Origin: Peptoniphilus sp034090345
GTDB lineage: Bacteria > Bacillota > Clostridia > Tissierellales > Peptoniphilaceae
Direction of reading: 5' to 3'
Length of the DNA: 6,627 nt
Assembly: GCF_034090345.1 (NCBI RefSeq)
Contig: NZ_JAXDSS010000105.1
Coordinates: forward strand, 1-6,627
Shown: positions 1 to 5,674 of the stretch, piece by piece
Position numbering within the stretch: position 1 is the first letter of the stretch
How the letters are laid out: every line of letters begins with the position of its first letter
Position numbers and translations under genes: made by a program
Notes under the pieces: generated by a model
Told to the model about the DNA's origin: nothing
Database searches by the model: none
What the model saw: the letters and a program-made list of their open reading frames with translations, nothing else

Positions 1-584
1 TGTTTAAAATAATTTCAGAAAGTGGTATATCATCTGGGGTTAGAAGAATAGAAGCTATAACTGGACCTGCTGTTTATGAATATTTAAATTCATTAGAAAA
101 TTTAAGGGATGAATCAGCTCAAATTTTAAAGACAACTAAGACAGAGGTTATCTCAAAAATTTCTTCGATAGTTAATTCTATAAAAGAATATGAAAAGGAA
201 ATAGAAAGCCTTAAACTTAAATCAGCAAAAGATGAATTATCTGGTATAATAGAGAATGTAAAGACTAAGAATGAAGTATCATATGTAACTTATAGTTTTG
301 AAGGAGTAGATGTTAACACTCTTAGAAATATAGCAGATGATGTTAGAGAAAAAATGGGTAATATTATAGTATTACTTTCTACAGTTGTAGATGGAAAAGT
401 TAATTTTGTATGCGCTGTTTCTAAAGAGTTAATTTCTAAGGGATACTCTGCTGGAAATATGGTAAAAGAAGTTGCTAAAATCGCTCAAGGTGGCGGTGGC
501 GGTAGGTCAGATATGGCAACTGCAGGAGCTAAAGATGCTAGTAAAGTGCAAGAAGCATTGTCAAAGTTAGAGGAATTGATTTAA
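1..584 (+). CDS. alaS: Alanine-tRNA ligase, C-terminal part (5' end outside the window)
   Basis: Cytoplasmic enzyme that attaches alanine to tRNA-Ala and clears mischarged seryl- and glycyl-tRNA. The open frame enters from the left edge (codons begin at base 3), and 193 residues are visible before TAA at 582-584. Visible residues 1-21 are the end of the editing domain (FKIISESGISSGVRRIEAIT), residues about 30-90 are a charged helical, probably coiled-coil stretch, and residues about 95-193 are the C-Ala/DHHA1 domain. Its glycine-rich hallmark GGGGGRSDMATAGAKD is at residues 163-178. The aminoacylation domain, the tRNA-recognition domain and the editing-site zinc ligands lie upstream and cannot be checked. 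The ATG at 354 is internal, not a start. ireB follows after 37 bp with no terminator between, so co-transcription is likely. The match to the alaS end of the conserved Firmicute cluster makes the call secure. Confidence 0.96.
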   Translation, partial: FKIISESGISSGVRRIEAITGPAVYEYLNSLENLRDESAQILKTTKTEVISKISSIVNSIKEYEKEIESLKLKSAKDELSGIIENVKTKNEVSYVTYSFEGVDVNTLRNIADDVREKMGNIIVLLSTVVDGKVNFVCAVSKELISKGYSAGNMVKEVAKIAQGGGGGRSDMATAGAKDASKVQEALSKLEELI

Positions 585-621
585 TGTAAGTATTTCTATG
601 TTATAATTACAGGAGGAATAT

Positions 622-870
622 ATGAACGATAAAAATCAAACACAAATTTTCGAAAAACAAGCTTTAGAATCAGAAATATTTAAAAATATTTTAAAGACAG
701 TTTATGTAGCTCTGGAAGAAAAAGGGTATAATCCAATAGACCAAATAATAGGATATATTTTATCCGGAGATCCAACATATATAACTAGTCATAATAATGC
801 AAGATCTATCATTCAAGAAATTGAAAGAGATGAACTTTTAGGTGAATTATTAAGATCATATCTTAAGTAA
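622..870 (+). CDS. ireB: IreB family regulatory phosphoprotein (UPF0297)
   Basis: Small cytosolic protein of 82 residues, the usual family length (B. subtilis YrzL, Enterococcus IreB). In Enterococcus faecalis IreB is phosphorylated on N-terminal threonine by the PASTA kinase IreK and acts as a negative factor in intrinsic cephalosporin resistance; that role is taken from the family. The sequence shows the conserved core EEKGYNPIDQIIGYILSGDP (residues 32-51) followed by the N-N-A-R and E-R-D-E-L motifs near residues 58-72. The only threonine in the N-terminal tail is T7. ATG 622 is preceded by a perfect AGGAGG at 611-616 with a 5-nt spacer, so the start is firm. It lies between alaS and ruvX as in many Firmicutes. 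A 7-bp inverted repeat (850-866) covers the last codons, and two hairpins follow the stop. Confidence 0.93.
   Translation: MNDKNQTQIFEKQALESEIFKNILKTVYVALEEKGYNPIDQIIGYILSGDPTYITSHNNARSIIQEIERDELLGELLRSYLK
850..866 (+). repeat. Short inverted repeat over the end of ireB
   Basis: TTAAGAT at 850-856 is the exact reverse complement of ATCTTAA at 860-866, leaving a 3-nt loop. It is inside the coding sequence (codons for R-S-Y-L) and AT-rich, so it could be chance. It is listed because it is the first of three hairpin-capable segments in about 105 bp. Confidence 0.4.
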
Positions 871-900
871 TTTACTAAAAAATAATAAGCTGTTAAATAT

Positions 901-924
901 AATGAGATGGATTTCCATCTCATT
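901..924 (+). terminator. Perfect 10-bp hairpin after ireB, weak terminator or processing site
   Basis: AATGAGATGG at 901-910 and CCATCTCATT at 915-924 are exact reverse complements around the 4-nt loop ATTT. The stem is strong for such AT-rich DNA. The U-tract is poor: only the three T at 923-925, then ACATATTG. It is therefore more likely a leaky terminator, an RNA-processing or a 3'-end-stabilising hairpin than a strong stop. ruvX and the genes after it sit downstream on the same strand, and I see no convincing promoter for them in the gap, which argues for read-through. Confidence 0.5.
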
Positions 925-954
925 TACATATTGAAGTTTAATAGCCAATATGTA
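925..954 (+). repeat. Second hairpin, 9-bp perfect stem, directly abutting the first
   Basis: TACATATTG at 925-933 pairs exactly with CAATATGTA at 946-954 around a 12-nt loop. It starts at the very next base after the first hairpin (901-924) and ends 4 nt before the ruvX ribosome binding site (959-963). As AT-rich RNA it would be only moderately stable, but it could stack on the first stem. Its function is unknown. A DNA-binding palindrome (operator) is an alternative reading. Confidence 0.5.
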
Positions 955-958
955 CCTT

Positions 959-963
959 TGAGG
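959..963 (+). promoter_or_regulatory. Ribosome binding site that fixes the ruvX start at ATG 972
   Basis: TGAGG at 959-963 lies 8 nt before ATG 972 but only 2 nt before the in-frame GTG at 966, so ATG 972 is the better start. The resulting N-terminus MRKILGLDVG is also what the family usually shows. Confidence 0.7.
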
Positions 964-971
964 TTGTGGTT

Positions 972-1412
972 ATGAGGAAAATACTTGGACTTGATGTAGG
1001 AGATAAATGGATTGGTGTTGCGATAAGTGATGAGTTACTTATGACAGCTCAACCATTAGTTACTATAGAGAGAGTTTCGAATAAAAAAACATACGAAGAA
1101 ATTTATGAGATAATTTTAGAAAATAAAATAGAGACAGTTGTTGTAGGATTACCGAAAAATATGAATAATACAGTTGGCCCTCAAGCTGAAAAAGTATTAA
1201 AATTTTCTGAAAAGTTAAAAAATAAATATAAAGTTGAAATTATTTATATTGATGAAAGAATGACGACTCTTTCTGCAGAACGAGTATTGATAGAAGGAAA
1301 TGTTAGGCGTGAAAATCGTAAAAAATATGTGGATAAGATAGCAGCCACATATATTTTGCAGACTCACCTTGATATTTTGAGGAGGAATAATGCAAAGGCA
1401 ACTCTTTATTGA
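972..1412 (+). CDS. ruvX: RuvX/YqgF family Holliday-junction resolvase-like nuclease, pre-16S rRNA processing
   Basis: An RNase H-fold protein of 146 residues, the normal family length (B. subtilis YrrK, E. coli YqgF). In E. coli the family is implicated in 5'-end maturation of 16S rRNA, and it was earlier proposed as a Holliday-junction resolvase. The N-terminal strand with the first catalytic aspartate is LGLDVGDKWIGVA (residues 5-17, D8). VVVGLPKNMNNTVGPQA (56-72) is the family signature, YIDERMTT (92-99) carries the next acidic pair, and DKIAATYILQ (121-130) gives the last acidic residue. All expected acidic residues are present, so an active enzyme is likely. The last 23 bp overlap the next gene, whose AGGAGG lies inside ruvX, pointing to coupled translation. 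A GTG two codons upstream is a less likely start. Confidence 0.92.
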   Translation: MRKILGLDVGDKWIGVAISDELLMTAQPLVTIERVSNKKTYEEIYEIILENKIETVVVGLPKNMNNTVGPQAEKVLKFSEKLKNKYKVEIIYIDERMTTLSAERVLIEGNVRRENRKKYVDKIAATYILQTHLDILRRNNAKATLY

Positions 1413-1635
1413 TGAATATGACAATGTAGTTGCTTTCATAGTAAAAGCTAAGTTTAACATTGACGAAAACAGATATGTTGCTATAGCTCCTGTTGATGAC
1501 CCGGGTTCAAAAACTTATATATATAAGATAGATATTGACCCATATGGTAGTGAGAGTATTACAATGCCTGAACGTTCAGAGTTATATGAGGCCTTTAAGG
1601 CATATGAAAAAGTAAAAAATGATACACTTCAGTGA
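1390..1635 (+). CDS. UPF0473 (DUF1292) family protein
   Basis: Small acidic cytosolic protein of 81 residues (relative of B. subtilis YrzB) whose molecular function is not known. It has the family's beta-rich pattern: an N-terminal F-I-D-E-Y-D-N-V (6-13) with the hydrophobic strand VVAFIVKAKF (13-22), then RYVAIAPVDD (29-38), the Y-I-Y-K-I-D-I-D segment (43-50) and a C-terminal helix from about residue 61 to 76. It has no signal peptide, membrane segment or cysteine. ATG 1390 follows AGGAGG (1380-1385) by 4 nt, and the gene begins inside the end of ruvX, overlapping it by 23 bp. Linkage to ireB and ruvX is typical of Firmicutes and is the strongest support for identity. The TGA at 1633-1635 overlaps the ribosome binding site of the fur-like gene. 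Confidence 0.9.
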   Translation: MQRQLFIDEYDNVVAFIVKAKFNIDENRYVAIAPVDDPGSKTYIYKIDIDPYGSESITMPERSELYEAFKAYEKVKNDTLQ

Positions 1636-1639
1636 GGTG
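1634..1639 (+). promoter_or_regulatory. Ribosome binding site that fixes the fur-like start at ATG 1647
   Basis: GAGGTG at 1634-1639 stands 7 nt before ATG 1647. An in-frame GTG at 1632 makes a GTGA overlap with the preceding stop, but it has no ribosome binding site upstream and would add the atypical residues MRCFN. ATG 1647 is preferred. Confidence 0.7.
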
Positions 1640-1646
1640 CTTTAAT

Positions 1647-2102
1647 ATGGATAATAGTGTTGAAAATGTAAAAGATATATTAAAAGAACATGGACATAAG
1701 TTCACTAGACAAAGAGTAGAAATTTATAAAGTTTTTGTAGACAATCAAGGTGCTCATTTGTCTACTGAAGAAGTTTATAAAGAAGTTTCTGAAAGAAATA
1801 AAAACATTGGTATAGCAACTGTGTATAGAACAATGCTTTTATTTGAAGAAGTAGGAATTTTAGACAAGATAAGTTTTGATGACGGTGTAACTAGATATGA
1901 ATTAAAGCATGAGTCTGGAGAAGAACATAGACATCATCATTTAATTTGTGTAGATTGCGGAAAAGTTACTGAGGTGAAATTAGATTTATTAGATAATTTA
2001 GAAAAAGAAATAGAAGAAGAGGAAAATTTCAAAATAGTTGACCACAGCCTTAAATTCTATGGACATTGCAAAGACTGCTATCAAAAGTTAAAAGGAGAAT
2101 AG
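1647..2102 (+). CDS. fur: Fur-family metal-responsive transcriptional repressor
   Basis: DNA-binding dimer of 151 residues that senses a divalent metal, most likely ferrous iron, and represses uptake genes. An N-terminal winged helix spans about residues 1-82, with the recognition part NIGIATVYRTMLLFEEVGIL at 53-72. The dimerisation domain holds the His cluster HRHHHLICVDCGKVTE (94-109) and two CxxC pairs, C101/C104 and C141/C144, expected to hold structural zinc. Candidate sensing-site residues are H37, E85, H94-H98 and E109. Glutamates at 85 and 109, where PerR has the aspartates needed for peroxide sensing, argue for Fur rather than PerR. Zur or another metal cannot be excluded. The gene starts 11 bp after the UPF0473 stop, and its TAG directly abuts the rnj start. 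I see no Fur-box-like palindrome near it. Confidence 0.88.
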   Translation: MDNSVENVKDILKEHGHKFTRQRVEIYKVFVDNQGAHLSTEEVYKEVSERNKNIGIATVYRTMLLFEEVGILDKISFDDGVTRYELKHESGEEHRHHHLICVDCGKVTEVKLDLLDNLEKEIEEEENFKIVDHSLKFYGHCKDCYQKLKGE

Positions 2103-3767
2103 ATGAAAAATAATGGAAGAGTTAGGATAATTCCCCTTGGAGGGATGCTTGAAATTGGTAAAAATCTAACTCTAGTAGAGTATAAAGATGAAATTTTGAT
2201 TGTTGATTGTGGGATGACATTTCCAGGGCATGAGTTGCTTGGAATTGATGCAGTAATCCCTGATGTGACATATTTAATCAAAAATAAAGACAGAATTAAG
2301 GCTATGATTTTAACTCATGGGCATGAAGACCATATAGGAGCGATACCTTATGTTTTAAGAAAAATAAAAATGCCTATATACGGTACTGCACTTACAATAG
2401 GGTTACTTGAAAATAAATTAAAAGAGCATAATATTGGTAAAGTAGATTTACATGTAGTAAATGACGGAGACAATGTTAAGATTGGTAAAATGGAAGTTGA
2501 ATGGATTCATGTTAATCACTCAATTCCAGGAGCTTGTTGCTTAGCTATAAAGACGCCACTTGGGTATGTATTCCATTCAGGAGACTTTAAAGTAGACTTC
2601 ACACCTATTTCAGGTAAAATTATAGATTTAAATAGAATTGCTCAGATAGGCGATGCCGGAGTATTAGCTATGATTACAGAGTCTACTAACATTTTACGTG
2701 AAGGATATACAATGAGTGAAAGCTCTGTTGGTGAAACTTTTAATAGAATATTTGCAAGTACACCCGATGCTAGAATAATCATTGCAACATTTGCTTCAAA
2801 TGTGCATAGAGTTCAACAAATCATAAATGCAGCTGAAAAATTTGGGAGAAAAGTTGTTCTTTCAGGCAGATCTATGTTGAATGTAACAGATACTGCAATT
2901 AGATTAGGATATATGAATGTCAAGAAGAGCACTATAATTGATGTCAAAGAGATGGGTAAGTATGAAGACAATGAGTTGGTTTTAATAACTACAGGTTCTC
3001 AAGGGGAACCTATGAGTGCACTAACTAGAATAGCATACAATGAACACAGAAAAATACAATTGACCTCAAATGATGTTGTAATATTGTCTGCTACACCAAT
3101 ACCTGGCAATGAAAAAGATGTTTCAAGTGTAATAAACAAATTGTTAGAATCAGGTGCAAAAGTTATTTATGAATCTCTTGGAGAAATACACGTTTCAGGT
3201 CATGCTTGTGAAGAAGAGCACAGATTGCTTCAATCATTAGTTAAACCAAAGTATGTAATACCAAACCACGGAGAATATAGACACCTTTTAAGACATGCTG
3301 AAGTGGCAGAAAGCATGGGTGTGCCTAGAGAGAATATCTATATTATGGAAAATGGAAATGTGTTAGAAATATCTGAAGATGGTGCCAAATTAGTGGCAGA
3401 TGTTCCATCAGGAGATATCTTGGTAGATGGACTTGGAATTGGTGATGTTGGGAATATAGTATTAAGAGATAGGAAACACTTAGCAGAAGATGGTCTAATC
3501 GTTGTTGTAGTTACAATTTCTAAAAAAGATGGAAAAGTTATTTCAGGACCGGACATTATATCTAGAGGGTTTGTATATGTAAGAGAATCTGGTGATTTAA
3601 TAGAAGATTCTAGAAATGTTATTAAGAACACATTAAAAGAACTTGAAAATAAGAATTTAGGGGATTGGGCATCAGTTAAAACATCAATAAGAGACAACCT
3701 AAAGTCATTCTTATTTAGTCAAACTAAGCGTAACCCAATGATACTTCCAATAATTATGGAAATTTAA
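2103..3767 (+). CDS. rnj: Ribonuclease J
   Basis: Metallo-beta-lactamase/beta-CASP ribonuclease of 554 residues with 5'-3' exonuclease and endonuclease activity in mRNA turnover and rRNA maturation; full length for the family. The zinc-site motif is THGHEDHIG (71-79: H72, H74, D76, H77), with H139 in VNHSIPGA, D161 in HSGDFK and H389 in PNHGEYRH. beta-CASP motifs are TTGSQGEP (297-304) and HVSGHA (363-368). The C-terminal domain carries SRGFVYVRE (487-495) and ends in a RNPMILPIIMEI tail. All metal ligands are present. ATG 2103 directly follows the fur TAG (2100-2102), and its ribosome binding site AAAGGAG (2091-2097) lies inside fur, so the two are co-transcribed. An intrinsic terminator overlaps the stop. 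Whether it corresponds to J1 or J2 cannot be settled without the rest of the genome. One small oddity is ESTN (193-196) where B. subtilis J1 has DSTN. Confidence 0.96.
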   Translation: MKNNGRVRIIPLGGMLEIGKNLTLVEYKDEILIVDCGMTFPGHELLGIDAVIPDVTYLIKNKDRIKAMILTHGHEDHIGAIPYVLRKIKMPIYGTALTIGLLENKLKEHNIGKVDLHVVNDGDNVKIGKMEVEWIHVNHSIPGACCLAIKTPLGYVFHSGDFKVDFTPISGKIIDLNRIAQIGDAGVLAMITESTNILREGYTMSESSVGETFNRIFASTPDARIIIATFASNVHRVQQIINAAEKFGRKVVLSGRSMLNVTDTAIRLGYMNVKKSTIIDVKEMGKYEDNELVLITTGSQGEPMSALTRIAYNEHRKIQLTSNDVVILSATPIPGNEKDVSSVINKLLESGAKVIYESLGEIHVSGHACEEEHRLLQSLVKPKYVIPNHGEYRHLLRHAEVAESMGVPRENIYIMENGNVLEISEDGAKLVADVPSGDILVDGLGIGDVGNIVLRDRKHLAEDGLIVVVVTISKKDGKVISGPDIISRGFVYVRESGDLIEDSRNVIKNTLKELENKNLGDWASVKTSIRDNLKSFLFSQTKRNPMILPIIMEI

Positions 3768-3792
3768 GGAAATCACAAGATTTCCTTTTTTT
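3766..3792 (+). terminator. Intrinsic terminator overlapping the rnj stop codon
   Basis: AAGGAAATC at 3766-3774 and GATTTCCTT at 3779-3787 form a perfect 9-bp stem with the loop ACAA, and the last two stem bases run into a T7 tract (3786-3792). The stem begins inside the rnj TAA (3765-3767). The tract ends 11 nt before the next gene's ATG, so no separate promoter for that gene fits in between. Confidence 0.87.
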
Positions 3793-3803
3793 ATGAGGTT
3801 TAT

Positions 3804-4457
3804 ATGAAAAGCGAAGTTTATAGAGAAGTAGTTTACGATCATGTAATAGATTATATAAATTCATTTAATGATCCGGGATATTTAAAAGATATGAGAGATT
3901 ATGCAGAAGAAAATCATGTGCCTATATTAGAGAGAGAAACAGAAAGCTTTATAAAATTTTTATTGAACACAACTAAACCCAAAAAAGTTTTGGAATTAGG
4001 TACTGCTATAGGGTATTCAGCAATTTCTTTTACTTTAAATTCTAGTATTGAGTCATATACAACTGTTGAATTAAGAAAAGATTTCACAGAAATAGCAAGA
4101 AGAAATATAAAAAAATACAATCTTGATAATGTTATAGAAGTAATAAATGGAGATGCTTATGAAGTAGCAAAAACTTTACAAAGTGTATATGATATAATAT
4201 TTATAGATGCAGCTAAGGGTCAATATAAAAAATATTTTGATGAATGTGAAAAACTTTTGAGTGACGAAGGAATAATTATTTGTGATAATATCTTATTTAG
4301 AGGAATGGTCACGAAAAAAGAGTTAGCTGTCAGGAGAAAGAAGACAATAATTAAAAGGTTAAGTGAATTTATAAGTTATATTAAAACCAATGAACGTTTT
4401 ATATCAAGTATTCTCCCAATAGGAGATGGATTATTATTAGTTAGGAGAAAAGTTTGA
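3804..4457 (+). CDS. trmR: TrmR-like SAM-dependent O-methyltransferase (tRNA 5-hydroxyuridine methyltransferase)
   Basis: Class I S-adenosylmethionine methyltransferase of 217 residues with the catechol-O-methyltransferase fold. B. subtilis TrmR (YrrM) converts 5-hydroxyuridine to 5-methoxyuridine at wobble position 34 of tRNAs. Motif I is VLELGTAIGYSA (62-73), the ribose-binding acidic residue is E89 in VELRKD, and GDA (116-118) is the adenine-side loop. FIDAAKGQYKKY (133-144) carries metal ligand D135 and K138, and DNILFRGMV (161-169) supplies D161 and N162. ATG 3804 is preceded by GAGGT (3795-3799) with a short 4-nt spacer. The specific role rests on the next gene being a U32/TrhP protein, as in the yrrM-yrrN-yrrO-udk cluster; from sequence alone a general O-methyltransferase is possible. 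It overlaps the next gene by 4 bp. Confidence 0.88.
   Translation: MKSEVYREVVYDHVIDYINSFNDPGYLKDMRDYAEENHVPILERETESFIKFLLNTTKPKKVLELGTAIGYSAISFTLNSSIESYTTVELRKDFTEIARRNIKKYNLDNVIEVINGDAYEVAKTLQSVYDIIFIDAAKGQYKKYFDECEKLLSDEGIIICDNILFRGMVTKKELAVRRKKTIIKRLSEFISYIKTNERFISSILPIGDGLLLVRRKV
4443..4447 (+). promoter_or_regulatory. Ribosome binding site supporting a TTG start at 4454
   Basis: AGGAG at 4443-4447 lies 6 nt before TTG 4454. That start gives MKKIELLAPAGD, the standard U32 N-terminus, and a TTGA overlap with the trmR stop. No ATG nearby would preserve this conserved N-terminus. Confidence 0.8.
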
Positions 4458-5674
4458 AAAAGATAGAATTACTTGCACCTGCTGGGGATTTAAATAAACT
4501 TTATACTGCAATAGATTATGGCGCTGATGCTGTTTATTTAGGCGGAGAAAGTTTTGGGCTTAGAAAAGCTTCTAAGAATTTCTCTATAGAAAATATAAAA
4601 AAAGGTGTTGAATATGCTCATGAGAGAGGTAAAAAAGTTCATGTAACTATGAATATAATACCTCATGAAGATGATATAGTTGGAGTAGAAGAGTATGCGG
4701 AACAATTGGAAGAAATAGGAGTAGATGCAGTTATAGTTTCAGATCCAGGTATGTTTATGAGAATAAAAGAAGCAACAAATCTACCTATTCACATATCTAC
4801 GCAAGGTTCTGTAACTAATTCGTCTACAGTTAATTTTTGGGCTAAAATGGGTGCTGAAAGAGTTGTATTGGCTAGGGAATTATCTTTGGAAGAAGTTAGA
4901 AAAATTGTAAATGAAGTAGGAAATAAGATAGAGATAGAAACTTTTGCACATGGTGCAATGTGTATGGCTTATTCTGGAAGGTGTTTGCTTTCTAATTATA
5001 TGACTGGTAGAGACTCAAACCAAGGGGATTGTTCTCAAGCTTGTAGGTATAAATATTATTTGGTTGAAGAAAAAAGACCAGGAGAATATTTCCCTATAGA
5101 AGAGTATGAAGAAGGTTCGTTTATTCTAAATTCAAAGGATTTATCTATGATAGAACACATAGATGATTTAATACAATCTGGAGTAGCGAGCTTAAAAATT
5201 GAAGGCAGAGTAAAGAGTGAATATTATTTGGCAACAGTAATAAGAAGCTATAGAATGGCTATAGATTCTTATTATGAAAACCCTAAAAATTATAAATTTG
5301 ACTCTTCACTATTAGATGAGATTAAGAAAGTAAGCCATAGAGACTTTACTACTGGATTTTTTTATGGGAAGGCAAATGAAGATTCTCAAGTTTATACAGA
5401 CAATTCATATATCCGAGGATATGATTTTGTTGGAATAGTTTTAGAATATGATAAAAACACTAAACTTGCAAAGATAGAACAAAGGAATAGAATTTTTAAA
5501 GGAGAATCTGTAGAAATATTTGGACCATCTGTTAAGCATTTTACTCAAAAATTAGAATATATGACAGATGAAAAAGGAAATGAAATAGAAGTGGCGAATA
5601 AAGCTAAACAGATTTTTTATTTAAAGCTTGACAAAGATGTTGAGCCAGGGTATTTATTGAGGAAAGAGATATGA
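4454..5674 (+). CDS. trhP: U32 family protein, TrhP-type tRNA hydroxylation protein
   Basis: Labelled a peptidase by family name, but E. coli TrhP (YegQ) and B. subtilis YrrN/YrrO (TrhP1/TrhP2) are needed to form 5-hydroxyuridine at tRNA position 34 from prephenate. The protein has 406 residues and starts with the family hallmark ELLAPAGD (5-12). The U32 signature ETFAHGAMCMAYSGRCLLS (162-180) contains C170 and C177. GDCSQACR (191-198) adds C193 and C197. Four such cysteines are the expected kind of iron-sulfur ligand set, by analogy with UbiU/UbiV of the same superfamily. SLKIEGRVKSEYY (246-258) is also typical, and a C-terminal beta-barrel-like domain follows from about 320. The start is TTG 4454, overlapping the trmR stop by 4 bp. 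The gene just upstream encodes the enzyme that would methylate its product. The symbol is assigned by family and context; the length fits YrrO better than the shorter YrrN. Confidence 0.87.
   Translation: MKKIELLAPAGDLNKLYTAIDYGADAVYLGGESFGLRKASKNFSIENIKKGVEYAHERGKKVHVTMNIIPHEDDIVGVEEYAEQLEEIGVDAVIVSDPGMFMRIKEATNLPIHISTQGSVTNSSTVNFWAKMGAERVVLARELSLEEVRKIVNEVGNKIEIETFAHGAMCMAYSGRCLLSNYMTGRDSNQGDCSQACRYKYYLVEEKRPGEYFPIEEYEEGSFILNSKDLSMIEHIDDLIQSGVASLKIEGRVKSEYYLATVIRSYRMAIDSYYENPKNYKFDSSLLDEIKKVSHRDFTTGFFYGKANEDSQVYTDNSYIRGYDFVGIVLEYDKNTKLAKIEQRNRIFKGESVEIFGPSVKHFTQKLEYMTDEKGNEIEVANKAKQIFYLKLDKDVEPGYLLRKEI

Noticed and set aside
354..584. Separate small gene starting at ATG 354
   Set aside because: The frame is continuous with upstream codons to the left edge, and the protein is the C-terminal domain of alanyl-tRNA synthetase.
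599..607. Exact extended -10 box (TGTTATAAT) between alaS and ireB
   Set aside because: The expected transcription start near 613-615 would fall inside the ireB ribosome binding site (611-616) and leave almost no leader. No -35 is found at proper spacing (TTGATT at 576 is 20 bp away). Probably chance in AT-rich DNA.
898..903. TATAAT sequence before ruvX
   Set aside because: It overlaps the left arm of the 901-924 hairpin, lacks TG at the extended position and has no -35 at 16-18 bp. Not convincing as a promoter.
1215..1460. Reverse-strand open frame across the ruvX/UPF0473 junction
   Set aside because: It lies opposite two well-recognised genes, has low-complexity Ile/Phe/Ser content and no ribosome binding site or family resemblance. 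It is a shadow frame.
2081..2281. Reverse-strand open frame across the fur/rnj junction
   Set aside because: Opposite conserved coding sequence on both sides, with no recognisable domain.
3338..3697. Reverse-strand open frame of 119 codons inside rnj
   Set aside because: Fully contained opposite the conserved RNase J C-terminal region, and Ser/Thr/Pro-rich as expected for an antisense shadow.
3914..4120. Reverse-strand open frame inside trmR
   Set aside because: Opposite the SAM-binding motif region of a clear methyltransferase; a shadow frame.
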